NCBI GenBank assembly: GCA_900551455.1
Contig: URVV01000013.1
Span: 1-34,519, forward strand
Length of the DNA stretch: 34,519 nucleotides
Reading direction: 5' to 3'
From: an uncultured Mycoplasmatota bacterium
Lineage (GTDB): Bacteria; Bacillota_I; Bacilli_A; RF39; UBA660
A program made the translations under genes and the position numbers. Shown in pieces: positions 21,720 to 29,417 of the stretch (position 1 is the first letter of the stretch; each line of letters begins with the position of its first letter). The notes beneath the pieces are model-generated. The model had not been told where the DNA came from. It did no database searches and worked only from the letters and a program-made list of their open reading frames with translations.

Positions 21720-23222
21720 GTGAATAAAATATATATGTGTATTGACTTAAAAAGTTTTTATGCCTCAGTTGAATGTAGAGAAAGAGGACTTGATCCTCTT
21801 GATACAAACTTGGTAGTAGCAGATGAATCAAGAACAGATAAAACTATTTGTTTAGCTGTATCACCATCTTTAAAATTTTATGGATTATCTGGAAGATGTA
21901 GGTTATTTGAAGCAAAACAAAAAGTTAAGGAAGTTAATTATCAAAGAAGAAAGAATAATCATTATAAACCATTTACTAATAAATCATATATTGCATCAGA
22001 ATTAAATAATAATCCTTCACTAGAATTGGATTTTATTAAAGCTGTTCCTAGAATGAAATTATATATGAAGTATAGTACGGATATTTATAATGTATATTTA
22101 AAATATATTGCTCCAGAGGATATACTTGTATATTCTATTGATGAAGTATTTTGTGATATTACTAATTATTTAACTTTCTATAAAATGACACCAGAAGAAT
22201 TAGTTATAAAGATGATTGAAGATGTATATAAAACTACTGGTATAACAGCAACAGCTGGAATAGGTACAAATATGTATCTAGCAAAAGTTGCTATGGATAT
22301 TACTGCTAAGAAAATGAAACCAAATGAATTTGGTGTTAGAATGGCAAGACTAGATGAAATATCTTATAAAAAAGAATTATGGAATCATAGACCACTAACT
22401 GATTTTTGGAGAGTAGGAAAAGGATATCAAAAAAAACTAGAGGAAAATGGAATGTTTACTATGGGTGATGTTGCTAGAGTGTCTATTAATAATGAGGATT
22501 TCTTATTTAAGTTGTTTGGAGTTAATGCAGAATTTCTTATAGATCATGCATGGGGATATGAACCTTGTACAATAAAAGAAGCCAAAAGTTATAAACCATC
22601 ATCCAATAGTATTAGTCAAGGTCAAGTATTACATTCGCCTTATAATTATGAAAAAACTAAATTAATAGTTAGAGAAATGGTTGATAATTTAGTTTTAGAT
22701 TTAGTGGCTAAACATTTAAAGACAAATCAATTAGTTTTAACTATAGGGTATGATATTGAAAACTTAACCAATCCAACTATTGCAAATAAGTATCATGGTG
22801 ATATAACAGTTGATGGATATGGTAGAAAAATTCCTAAACATTCTCACGGTACTATTAATATAGATCATAGATCTTCATCTACAAAATTAATTACACAGAA
22901 AGTAGTTGAATTGTATGATAAAATTGTTAATCCAATTTTGTTAGTTAGAAGAATAAACTTAACAGCGTGTAATGTGGTTAGTGAAGATTATAAGGAAATA
23001 GCTCCATCTGTGGAACAATTAGACTTGTTTACAAATTATGAAGTTATAAAAAGACAAAAAGAAATGAATCTCAAAGATGAAGAAGATGAAAAAAAGATTC
23101 AAAAAACATTATTAGATATAAAAAATAAATATGGAAAAAATTCTATTTTAAGGGGAATGAATTTTGAAGAGGGAGCGACTGCAAAAGACAGAAATGAAGA
23201 AGTTGGAGGTCATAAAGGATGA
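21720..23222 (+). CDS. uvrX: UvrX/DinB-type Y-family DNA polymerase
   Basis: About 500 aa. The catalytic acids are present: Asp in YMCIDLKSFYASVE and Asp-Glu in VYSIDEVFCDIT. Other family signatures are TGITATAGIGTNMYLAKVAMD, the thumb/HhH region (WRVGKGYQKKLEENGM) and a little-finger domain to about 430. The C-terminal extension ending near GKNSILRGMNFEEGATAKDR is typical of mobile-element UvrX. It would copy past DNA damage after SOS or during single-strand entry. The start GTG at 21720 is set by GGTGGTGAT. The end overlaps the YolD-like gene. Confidence 0.92.
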   Translation: MNKIYMCIDLKSFYASVECRERGLDPLDTNLVVADESRTDKTICLAVSPSLKFYGLSGRCRLFEAKQKVKEVNYQRRKNNHYKPFTNKSYIASELNNNPSLELDFIKAVPRMKLYMKYSTDIYNVYLKYIAPEDILVYSIDEVFCDITNYLTFYKMTPEELVIKMIEDVYKTTGITATAGIGTNMYLAKVAMDITAKKMKPNEFGVRMARLDEISYKKELWNHRPLTDFWRVGKGYQKKLEENGMFTMGDVARVSINNEDFLFKLFGVNAEFLIDHAWGYEPCTIKEAKSYKPSSNSISQGQVLHSPYNYEKTKLIVREMVDNLVLDLVAKHLKTNQLVLTIGYDIENLTNPTIANKYHGDITVDGYGRKIPKHSHGTINIDHRSSSTKLITQKVVELYDKIVNPILLVRRINLTACNVVSEDYKEIAPSVEQLDLFTNYEVIKRQKEMNLKDEEDEKKIQKTLLDIKNKYGKNSILRGMNFEEGATAKDRNEEVGGHKG

Positions 23223-23641
23223 TGAATAACTATGATGATATTATAAATTTAAATAGACCTATATCAAAACATTCACACTTAAGTATAGAGTCAAGGGCAT
23301 CTCAGTTTGCACCTTTTGCTGCTTTAGTAGGATATGATGAAGCAGTAAAAGAAACAGCAAGACTTACAGACAAAAGAATAGAAATTGATGATGGCTTAAA
23401 AGAAATGCTTAATAGTAAATTAAATTATATAAATGAGCATATTAAAGAAAACATTGAAATAACTGTAACTTATTTTATCAATGACAGTAAGAAAAGTGGT
23501 GGCAAATATATAAATAAAACGGGTATTGTAAAAAGAATTGATTCAGTTAGTGAATACATAAAATTTAATGATAATGATATTGTTTATATGAATGATGTCA
23601 TTAATATTAATGGTGATGAATTAAAATTATTTTTTGAATAA
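23219..23641 (+). CDS. YolD-like protein, polymerase partner
   Basis: 140 aa. It has the mobile-element YolD-like pattern: SKHSHLSIESRASQFAPFAA, then GYDEAVKETARLTDKRIEID, and an SH3-like C-terminal half (TYFINDSKKSGGKYINKTG). YolD-like proteins are encoded beside UvrX-type polymerases and probably regulate or recruit them. The ATG overlaps the polymerase stop codon, so the pair is coupled. Confidence 0.85.
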   Translation: MMNNYDDIINLNRPISKHSHLSIESRASQFAPFAALVGYDEAVKETARLTDKRIEIDDGLKEMLNSKLNYINEHIKENIEITVTYFINDSKKSGGKYINKTGIVKRIDSVSEYIKFNDNDIVYMNDVININGDELKLFFE

Positions 23642-23650
23642 TAATTTATG

Positions 23651-23721
23651 TGGTATAATTATATATAGAAGTGACAGATAAATAGTAATTTGTTGAAATG
23701 GAGGATTGATTATGAAAAAAA
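23651..23721 (+). promoter_or_regulatory. Promoter and repeated leader of the small-protein array
   Basis: An extended -10 (TG 23651-23652, TATAAT 23654-23659) precedes a 39-bp segment, 23683-23721, that includes the GGAGG ribosome site, ATG and first Lys codons. The same 39 bases recur exactly at 24306-24344 in front of the next gene. One promoter here probably starts the whole array. Confidence 0.6.
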
Positions 23722-24278
23722 CAATTTTAACTATTTTATTATGTGGGGTTATGGCTTTAGGATTAACAGGATGTGGCAAGTCTAGTGTAGAGGATGCTAA
23801 AAAAGATTTACAAGAAAGTCAAGAAAAATATGGTTCCGTTGAAAAAGAAACAACTGATGCTTTAGTTGCAAAATTTAATACTGAAGTAATGGATAATGAT
23901 GGTTCTTCTTTAAATCCAGCATCAACTGATTATTTAACTGAACATAATAATCAGTATTGGTATGGATTACTTGATGGAGTTTCATTAGTAATTGTTCCAG
24001 AAAAATATACAGGAGATAAAGCAACTGACATTGTAGACTATATGCTCATTTATGTAGATAAAGCTAGTAAGTATGGTGATGCTGCACTTACATATGCTAA
24101 ACATTTAATAAAAGCAAATTATAATGAGGCAACGGAAACTGAAATTAATACATTATTAGATGAAGCAAAAACTAAATCGACTACTGGTAAAACAGCATAT
24201 AACGGAAAAGGTATCTCTGTTGGTTATTTAGATAGCAGTGATTATTATCAATATCAAGTATTAAGATTTTACAAATAA
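23712..24278 (+). CDS. Lipoprotein of unknown function
   Basis: 188 aa from the ATG. The lipoprotein signal peptide ends in the lipobox LTGC (Cys near residue 21), so the mature protein is lipid-anchored outside the membrane. A helical stretch (SSVEDAKKDLQESQEKYGSV) precedes a domain of unknown family. The TTG six bases upstream is too near the GGAGG to be the start. First member of the gene run with recurring intergenic repeats; a surface immunity protein is one possibility, unproved. Confidence 0.8.
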   Translation: MKKTILTILLCGVMALGLTGCGKSSVEDAKKDLQESQEKYGSVEKETTDALVAKFNTEVMDNDGSSLNPASTDYLTEHNNQYWYGLLDGVSLVIVPEKYTGDKATDIVDYMLIYVDKASKYGDAALTYAKHLIKANYNEATETEINTLLDEAKTKSTTGKTAYNGKGISVGYLDSSDYYQYQVLRFYK

Positions 24279-24334
24279 TTATAATTTATTGATTAGTTAG
24301 ACAAGTAGTAATTTGTTGAAATGGAGGATTGATT
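24279..24334 (+). repeat. Array repeat unit 1 (variant) plus duplicated leader
   Basis: It holds a variant of the recurring element (AATTATAATTTATTGATTAG, starting at 24277 in the preceding stop codon) and then TAGTAATTTG with the ribosome site, part of the 39-bp duplicate at 24306-24344. Confidence 0.6.
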
Positions 24335-24344
24335 ATGAAAAAAA
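24306..24344 (+). repeat. 39-bp exact direct repeat of 23683-23721
   Basis: Identical from TAGTAATTTG through GGAGGATTGATTATG and seven A. Two genes with unrelated mature sequences thus share leader, ribosome site and first codons. This is a mark of cassette insertion or template switching at this short sequence. Confidence 0.85.
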
Positions 24345-25078
24345 TATGTATCAGCGTAGGGATTGTTTTGATAGGACTTATTGCAATGGGAATTATAACA
24401 AACTATATAGATAGTGGTAGAGTAACAACAGGACATGAGCCAAAGTATTGTATCAAAATAGTTAATAATGATGGCAGTAAAGTGACATATTGGGGATTAG
24501 GTTATAAAGTTATTAGATATGTTGGAGTATCGCCAAATGAACCTTATGAAAATAATATTGGCGTTAAAATGGGTAGTTGGTTTATGAGATACGAATTAGA
24601 ACAAAAACTTAGCGCAAAAGAAATCAATAATTATATTATTAATTATTTAGAAGATAATAATGATATATCTAATTTTGCATTCAGTTATGTTGATGATATA
24701 ACTAATAAAGTAATAGTTGGTTTAATAAATAATAGTAAAGAAGAACAAGAAAAGTTTATTAAGAAAGTATTTATTGATGATGAAGCAAAAATATTAGATG
24801 CTATAAATAATCAAGAAATAATAAAATTTGTCGAATCTAAAGATGTTTTTGAGGGAAAAATCATTGTTGCAGAAGAAAACTATATAACTGTTGAAGTGTT
24901 AAGAGATAGTAAATCATTTAAAGTGAAGGATAAAGTAACAATGAAAATATCAAGGACAACAAATGGTACAAATGATTATTATGCAGTAAATAATAAAGTA
25001 AGAGTTACATTTAGTGGTTTAATTGAAGATTCAAATCCACCACAAATCAATGCAGTAAATATAGAACTTATATCGTAA
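24335..25078 (+). CDS. Membrane-anchored secreted protein of unknown function
   Basis: About 247 aa. A signal anchor covers residues 3-24 with no lipobox Cys. The extracytoplasmic part begins with a Tyr/Trp/Gly-rich segment (YWGLGYKVIRY, then NNIGVKMGSWFMRYEL), known from conserved Bacillota secreted hypotheticals. A C-terminal beta-rich domain (GKIIVAEENYITVEVLRD to the end) looks like a small OB- or SH3-type fold. Start ATG with GGAGG in the duplicated leader. Second member of the array. Function unknown. Confidence 0.75.
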   Translation: MKKICISVGIVLIGLIAMGIITNYIDSGRVTTGHEPKYCIKIVNNDGSKVTYWGLGYKVIRYVGVSPNEPYENNIGVKMGSWFMRYELEQKLSAKEINNYIINYLEDNNDISNFAFSYVDDITNKVIVGLINNSKEEQEKFIKKVFIDDEAKILDAINNQEIIKFVESKDVFEGKIIVAEENYITVEVLRDSKSFKVKDKVTMKISRTTNGTNDYYAVNNKVRVTFSGLIEDSNPPQINAVNIELIS

Positions 25079-25080
25079 TG

Positions 25081-25121
25081 CAAATTACAATTTAGTAATT
25101 AGCTGGAAAAATAGTAATTTG
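25081..25121 (+). repeat. Array intergenic repeat, unit 2
   Basis: CAAATTACAATTTAGTAATT at 25081-25100, followed by ATAGTAATTTG at 25111-25121. CAAATTAC can pair with GTAATTTG to form a hairpin. It fills most of the gap between two array genes. Confidence 0.7.
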
Positions 25122-25139
25122 AAAGTGAGTTGACTATTG

Positions 25140-25403
25140 ATGACTAACACAAATTTTGTAAGTAATAGTTTAAGAGAAAAAGGTTTATATCCTAAATCTG
25201 AAAATAAACAATTCGGACTAAACATATCTTTAACAAGTAATAAAGAATTGATAATAAATGGAACAAGCGAGGATTTTATAGAATTGTCAGATTTACTTGT
25301 TTCATTGGCTATGTCTAAAACTAATGATCATCATCATATTGATGAACTTACTCTTATAAATGATAATTCTTCAATAAAAGAGATAATTATCGAAAAAAAA
25401 TAA
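25140..25403 (+). CDS. Small protein, possibly Imm32-like immunity protein
   Basis: 87 aa, cytoplasmic. The layout LNISLTSNKELIINGTSEDF, then IELSDLLVSLAMSK, then HHHIDELTLINDNSSIKEII (a strand with a His cluster, a Leu/Ser turn and an end strand) recalls the Imm32 group of polymorphic-toxin immunity proteins. This is by pattern only. No toxin gene adjoins it, so if correct it is an orphan immunity gene. TTG at 25137 is an alternative start. Confidence 0.6.
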   Translation: MTNTNFVSNSLREKGLYPKSENKQFGLNISLTSNKELIINGTSEDFIELSDLLVSLAMSKTNDHHHIDELTLINDNSSIKEIIIEKK

Positions 25404-25418
25404 ATTACAATTTAGGAG
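25402..25418 (+). repeat. Array intergenic repeat, unit 3 (short)
   Basis: AAATTACAATTTAGGAG. The element is shortened and merges with the ribosome site of the next gene. The gap between genes is only 24 bases, nearly all repeat. Confidence 0.65.
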
Positions 25419-25427
25419 TATGATAAA

Positions 25428-25730
25428 GTGGAAAAACATACATTTGAAGAAATAAAAGAATTACTATTAAAAAGTATAAATGAAGATGATTGTGAATCTG
25501 AATTAACTATTAGATTTATAGATAGAGATAGTGCTTATATGATAATTATTTATGATGATTATTGTTCTTTTCAAAGATGTGATGGTGGATTAACTGGAGA
25601 AAAAAAATATCAAACTTTAGATGAAATGTACAAAGCACAACAAATAGATAACATTATATTGGAAAGAGATTGGGACAAAATTATAAAATTTGACAGTATT
25701 GATTTTGAAGCATTGGGTTATTGGAGGTAA
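25428..25730 (+). CDS. Small unknown cytoplasmic protein of the array
   Basis: 100 aa starting at GTG. An acidic helix-strand protein with no signal or membrane part (EEIKELLLKSINEDDCESEL, then AYMIIIYDDYCSFQRCDGG, then IDFEALGYWR at the end). The small acidic single-domain form fits an immunity or antitoxin protein, but the family is not recognised. Confidence 0.65.
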   Translation: MEKHTFEEIKELLLKSINEDDCESELTIRFIDRDSAYMIIIYDDYCSFQRCDGGLTGEKKYQTLDEMYKAQQIDNIILERDWDKIIKFDSIDFEALGYWR

Positions 25731-25735
25731 TTACT

Positions 25736-25750
25736 AAATTACAATTTTTA
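25736..25750 (+). repeat. Array intergenic repeat, unit 4
   Basis: AAATTACAATTTTTA, preceded by TAATTACT. It lies in the 33-base gap between two array genes, before GGGAGTAAAG and the next ATG. Confidence 0.65.
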
Positions 25751-25763
25751 TGGGAGTAAAGAA

Positions 25764-26159
25764 ATGAAAAATTATATATTAAAAACAAATGATTTTACAT
25801 TAGAATTTGAACTTAAAGTATTTGATAAAGATGTTAATATTCCAACAAATTCTATTTTAAATATAAAGATAAATAGTGATAATTTTGGTGCTATAACTAC
25901 AATGGATATAGATATAAAAATGTTTCAAAAATTTGCTAAAGAATTATTTGATGTTTACACTACATTGAAAGGTTGGGCTGAACTAAAAGAAACTTATGGT
26001 AATAATTTTATCATATTTAAAGCAATGCCTAATGGACATATATATGTTAATGGAATAGTTAATAATCTTTGTAGAAATGGATATGAACAAGAATTAAAAT
26101 TCGAGAATGAATTTGATCAGACATACCTTAAAGGTTTTGTTACTGAAATTAATCAATAA
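25764..26159 (+). CDS. WapI-family-like immunity protein
   Basis: 131 aa, cytoplasmic. The order FTLEFELKVF, ITTMDIDIKMFQKFAKELFD, VYTTLKGWAELKE, then MPNGHIYVNGIV and finally ENEFDQTYLKGFVTEI matches the pattern of WapI-like immunity proteins, in which a GHI strand and a C-terminal DQTYL helix are characteristic. Those proteins neutralise the toxic tips of WapA-type wall-associated toxins. No toxin gene lies nearby, so this is an orphan copy, probably protecting against neighbouring strains (inference). Confidence 0.7.
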   Translation: MKNYILKTNDFTLEFELKVFDKDVNIPTNSILNIKINSDNFGAITTMDIDIKMFQKFAKELFDVYTTLKGWAELKETYGNNFIIFKAMPNGHIYVNGIVNNLCRNGYEQELKFENEFDQTYLKGFVTEINQ

Positions 26160-26161
26160 TA

Positions 26162-26202
26162 CAAATTACAATTTAGTGATTTGTTAGATAAATTATAATT
26201 TG
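26162..26202 (+). repeat. Array intergenic repeat, unit 5
   Basis: CAAATTAC (26162-26169), AATTTA, then GTGATTTG (26176-26183) form an 8-bp stem with one G-T pair and a 6-nt loop. A second, related AAATTATAATTTG follows at 26190-26202, directly before the GAGGAG ribosome site. Confidence 0.7.
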
Positions 26203-26218
26203 TCGAGGAGATGATAAA

Positions 26219-26728
26219 ATGAGTTCGAGAAGTTTTAGAGTATTTGGAACGAGAAAAGATTTAGAAAATATATTCAAAGAATTTCAGAATAGTAATACTA
26301 TTAAATATTATAAATGTGGTAAAAGTAATAACATTGAGATAACAGATATTACTGCAATTGATAATTTTGGTATTTCCCTTAATGGAAGTCATATAGGAAA
26401 TCAGTATCTTGTTATAAAAGATAGCGAAATAGTACAACTTGATAATTACAATCATATATACCAAAAACTAAATGAAAAAAGCATTGTGATTGATCTAGGT
26501 GGCTTGTATGATGAAAAAACCATTTTACCTACAACTGTATCTACAATTTGGTATGATAATGAGAATAGTAAAAAAATATATAATGATTTAAAGAATATTA
26601 TTAAAAGATATTCTTCTAACACAGTTAATGGATATATTATATTGAAAAATGCTTATAATGAAAAAGAACAATTAAGATTTGTAACTATAAGTGTTCAAAG
26701 TCCAAAAGAATATGATTTAAAAGTATAA
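26219..26728 (+). CDS. Unknown protein, last large member of the array
   Basis: 169 aa, cytoplasmic. It opens RSFRVFGTRKDLENIFKEFQ, a start similar to small proteins seen near polymorphic-toxin loci. It continues as mixed strands and helices (KSIVIDLGGLYDEKTILPTT, then GYIILKNAYNEKEQLRFVTI) without enzyme motifs. An immunity role fits its place but cannot be shown. GAGGAGATGAT precedes the ATG. Confidence 0.65.
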   Translation: MSSRSFRVFGTRKDLENIFKEFQNSNTIKYYKCGKSNNIEITDITAIDNFGISLNGSHIGNQYLVIKDSEIVQLDNYNHIYQKLNEKSIVIDLGGLYDEKTILPTTVSTIWYDNENSKKIYNDLKNIIKRYSSNTVNGYIILKNAYNEKEQLRFVTISVQSPKEYDLKV

Positions 26729-26730
26729 TA

Positions 26731-26752
26731 ACAATTACAATTTATTGATGAG
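26731..26752 (+). repeat. Array intergenic repeat, unit 6 (right end)
   Basis: CAATTACAATTTATTGATGAG, close to the unit at 24277. It is followed at once by a terminator hairpin, so the array ends here. Confidence 0.65.
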
Positions 26753-26781
26753 ATTAGTTTGAAATATATCTAGTCTTTTTA
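26751..26781 (+). terminator. Terminator of the array
   Basis: AGATTAG pairs with CTAGTCT (one G-T pair) across a 12-nt loop, followed by TTTTTATTTT. It marks the end of the 23.7-26.7 kb transcription unit. Confidence 0.6.
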
Positions 26782-26805
26782 TTTTGAAGAAAGAGGTGAT
26801 ATAAA

Positions 26806-26949
26806 ATGCCAGTTTGGAAATGGTTAATTTTTATAATATTTATAGTGTTAGTTTTAGGACTATCACTTTTTTTATTTTGTGCATTAAAAATATCTAGTAA
26901 GAGTGCTAGAGAGGAAGAGAGGCGAATTAAATATAAAAAAATTAGGTGA
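26806..26949 (+). CDS. Small single-span membrane protein
   Basis: 47 aa after an ideal AAAGAGGTGAT. Residues 5-28 form one membrane helix (WLIFIIFIVLVLGLSLFLF), followed by a basic/acidic cytoplasmic tail (KSAREEERRIKYKKIR). Such micro-proteins are common in ICEs, but their roles are mostly unknown. Its end overlaps the next HTH gene. Confidence 0.6.
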   Translation: MPVWKWLIFIIFIVLVLGLSLFLFCALKISSKSAREEERRIKYKKIR

Positions 26950-27187
26950 AATAATTAAAATAGCAAGAAATAAATTAAATCTTACTTTAAATGATTTATC
27001 AAGAATATCAGATATATCTGAAATAGAATTATGGTTACTAGAAAATGGGAGAATTAAAAATCCTAAATGTGTATTTTTATTTAGGTTAAGTAATATCTTA
27101 AATCTTGATTATAATGAATTACTTAAGTATAGATTTGTATCATTTTATAGAAAAAAGAGGTTAAGAAATGTTAAATACAGTCTATAA
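26903..27187 (+). CDS. Small XRE-type HTH regulator
   Basis: 94 aa from GTG. The HTH covers about residues 12-70 (KLGEIIKIARNKLNLTLNDL, then SRISDISEIELWLLENGRIK), with a basic C-terminus. The start is uncertain because the N-terminal part overlaps the preceding gene and there is no clear ribosome site; it may begin a few codons later. It overlaps the methyltransferase start and could regulate it, as control proteins do in restriction-modification loci (inference). Confidence 0.65.
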   Translation: MLERKRGELNIKKLGEIIKIARNKLNLTLNDLSRISDISEIELWLLENGRIKNPKCVFLFRLSNILNLDYNELLKYRFVSFYRKKRLRNVKYSL

Positions 27188-27866
27188 TGAAGATTGTCAA
27201 ACTGGAATAAAAAGAATTCCAGATAATTATGTTGACTTAGTTATTATAGATCCACCATATTTAATTAATAATCATAATACAGCATATAAATCAGAATTAT
27301 CAAAATATATAAATAGTTATAATGATGAATTATATATTAATAATTTAACTGGTGGTTATGATTATAAAATATTAGAAGAAATATTAAGGGTATTAAAGAA
27401 AGTAAATTTATATATTTTTTGCAATGGAGAACAAGTACCATTTTATATAAGATTTTTTGTTTTAGAAAGAAAATGTAAAATGGATATTATAATTTGGAAT
27501 AAAACAAATGCTTTACCTCTTTTTAATAACAAATATTTAAGTGATAAAGAGTATTGTCTATATTTTCGTAAAGGTGGATATTGTTCACCGAAAAGTTATG
27601 AAGATGCAAAGACAGTTTTTTTATATCCAATAAATATTAAAGATAAAAAGAAATGGAAACATCCTACTATAAAACCTGAATCACTTATCAGAAAATTAAT
27701 AAGAAATAGTTCTCGTGAAAATGATATTGTTTTAGATTGTTTTATGGGAAGTGGTACAACAGCAGTTTCTTGTATAAAAGAAAAAAGAAATTATATAGGT
27801 TTTGAAATAAATAAAGAATTTTATAATACATGTTTAAAAAGAATTAAAGAAGTAAAGGAGGAATGA
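27168..27866 (+). CDS. DNA methyltransferase (DPPY type), orphan
   Basis: 232 aa. Catalytic motif IV DPPY is at residues 28-31 (LVIIDPPYLI), and motif I, the S-adenosylmethionine site, is DCFMGSGTTA at about 190-199, close to the C-terminus. This order (IV before I) is the beta-class arrangement of N6-adenine or N4-cytosine enzymes. No target-recognition insert is obvious, so it is a compact enzyme. No restriction gene adjoins it. It may protect the element from host restriction or regulate genes. Confidence 0.9.
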   Translation: MLNTVYNEDCQTGIKRIPDNYVDLVIIDPPYLINNHNTAYKSELSKYINSYNDELYINNLTGGYDYKILEEILRVLKKVNLYIFCNGEQVPFYIRFFVLERKCKMDIIIWNKTNALPLFNNKYLSDKEYCLYFRKGGYCSPKSYEDAKTVFLYPINIKDKKKWKHPTIKPESLIRKLIRNSSRENDIVLDCFMGSGTTAVSCIKEKRNYIGFEINKEFYNTCLKRIKEVKEE

Positions 27867-27869
27867 TAT

Positions 27870-28337
27870 ATGTTTATAGATAAAGAAAGATGGAATAAGT
27901 TAATTGAAAGTTTTAATAAAATTTATAGTAATTATGATTATTTTAGTGATAACATGAAAGATTTAATTGATAAGGTTGATATTTGTATTGATGATATTAA
28001 AAGAAATAAAAATAATAAGATATATGTTATAACTAATAATGCAGTATATAACGATGAAATAGATTACAATTTATATGGAGTTACAACGAATAAGGAATAT
28101 GCTAAAAAATTATTTAAGGATGCTGTAAGGGATGCAAAATGTGATTCTGATTTTGATAATATTAACCCCATAGATATAAAAAATGTTGATAAATTACCAT
28201 CTGAAGAATGGTGTTTTGAAGAATCAGAAGATTCATTTGAATTATTTTTAAATGGAGAATACAACTCAAATAATTTTTCTATTAAGATTTTAGAATATGA
28301 TGTAGAAAATAAAAAAGAGTTAGATATGGAGGTTTAA
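27870..28337 (+). CDS. Unknown acidic 155-aa protein
   Basis: It starts after AAAGGAGGA, three bases beyond the methyltransferase stop. It is cytoplasmic, with a helical N-terminus (RWNKLIESFNKIYSNYDYF), a middle section (YGVTTNKEYAKKLFKDAVRD) and an acidic end. The middle resembles small modules that react to kinase or ADP-ribosylation partners, but I assign no function. Confidence 0.6.
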   Translation: MFIDKERWNKLIESFNKIYSNYDYFSDNMKDLIDKVDICIDDIKRNKNNKIYVITNNAVYNDEIDYNLYGVTTNKEYAKKLFKDAVRDAKCDSDFDNINPIDIKNVDKLPSEEWCFEESEDSFELFLNGEYNSNNFSIKILEYDVENKKELDMEV

Positions 28338-28338
28338 T

Positions 28339-29169
28339 ATGGGGCAATATTATAGATTTGTTAATGTAGACAAAAAAGAAATATCTGATAGGAATAGGCA
28401 TGGATATAAACTAATGGAACACTCATATGTTGCTAATAATTATTGTAATGATACATTAAGATTATTAAGTAATGAGTGGAAAGGAGATAGAGTTATCCAT
28501 GTTGGTGATTATGCAGAATCAACAGATAAAAGTACTACAGCTAATATAATTGATAAAATTAGTAAAGAATTTGGAATAAATCATACAATATATAGTTATT
28601 CTGAAGGATTTAACAATGTAGAAAGTTCTAATAATGATAATATAAGATATGTGTATAATTTAGATAAAAAAGAATATGTAGATTTATTTAAACAGCCTAT
28701 ACAGAACTTTTGGTTTGATAAAAACGATAATAAAATGAGTTCTTGTAAAGTTAACTCATTTGCTCTTTTAATTGGATGTGGCAATGAGCAAGGTGGAGGA
28801 GATTATTATTATCAAAATAAAAAATATGTTGGTTCATGGGCTGGAGATAGATTTGTATCTTCTACTAAACCACTTGATGAATATAAGAATTTTAAATGTA
28901 ACAATTTAGTGTTTAATGAAAATACGAATTACTATAAAAAAATCAAAAGATATTATAATTTTTTTGAAAATAAAATAATTAAAGATGAAGAAAAAATATT
29001 TAAAGAAAATCTTGAATATTTAATTAAAAATGATATTGATATTTCAAAATGTAAACTAGATTCATGTGATTTATTAGAAAATGAAGATGAAATATTTAAT
29101 AATATTTTAAAAAAAGAACAAGAACTTCATAAAACAAAAAATGAAAAAGAGGTGAATAAAGGATTATGA
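28339..29169 (+). CDS. Conserved MGQYY-type ICE/phage protein, unknown function
   Basis: 276 aa. It begins MGQYYRFVNVDKKE, a start shared by a conserved hypothetical family found in phages, ICEs and some chromosomes. The second notable part is LLIGCGNEQGGGDYYYQNKKYVGSWAGDRF, in which a Cys, acidic and Gly residues cluster as in a binding or catalytic loop. The last 80 residues are helical and charged. The ribosome site GGAGG lies in the end of the previous gene. Confidence 0.65.
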   Translation: MGQYYRFVNVDKKEISDRNRHGYKLMEHSYVANNYCNDTLRLLSNEWKGDRVIHVGDYAESTDKSTTANIIDKISKEFGINHTIYSYSEGFNNVESSNNDNIRYVYNLDKKEYVDLFKQPIQNFWFDKNDNKMSSCKVNSFALLIGCGNEQGGGDYYYQNKKYVGSWAGDRFVSSTKPLDEYKNFKCNNLVFNENTNYYKKIKRYYNFFENKIIKDEEKIFKENLEYLIKNDIDISKCKLDSCDLLENEDEIFNNILKKEQELHKTKNEKEVNKGL

Positions 29170-29417
29170 CAATTGATGAAATAAATAAAGAATTAGATAA
29201 TTTGGAAATAAATGATTTATATAGTGCTATAAAAGGAAATATACTTGGAAGTCTGAAGGTAGCATTAGAAAATTCAAATAAAAATAAAGTTGAGTTTTAC
29301 AATAACTTAACTTTAGATGAAATAGTTATAGATATTGAAGATCAGGTTGATGAGTTAATATGCAACTATGATATTTACAATATTGAAGAACTATTAGATG
29401 AGGATATATGTCTATAG
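29166..29417 (+). CDS. Small acidic unknown protein
   Basis: 83 aa with an ATGA overlap to the preceding gene and a 10-base overlap with the coupling ATPase gene. Acidic and helical (TIDEINKELDNLEINDLYSA), no membrane part. Tight coupling with virD4 suggests a transfer-related helper, but the family is not recognised. Confidence 0.6.
   Translation: MTIDEINKELDNLEINDLYSAIKGNILGSLKVALENSNKNKVEFYNNLTLDEIVIDIEDQVDELICNYDIYNIEELLDEDICL

Noticed and set aside
23683..26752. A CRISPR array or integron
   Set aside because: The repeats are separated by whole genes of different size, they vary in sequence, and no Cas gene, IntI or attC-type folded site is present.
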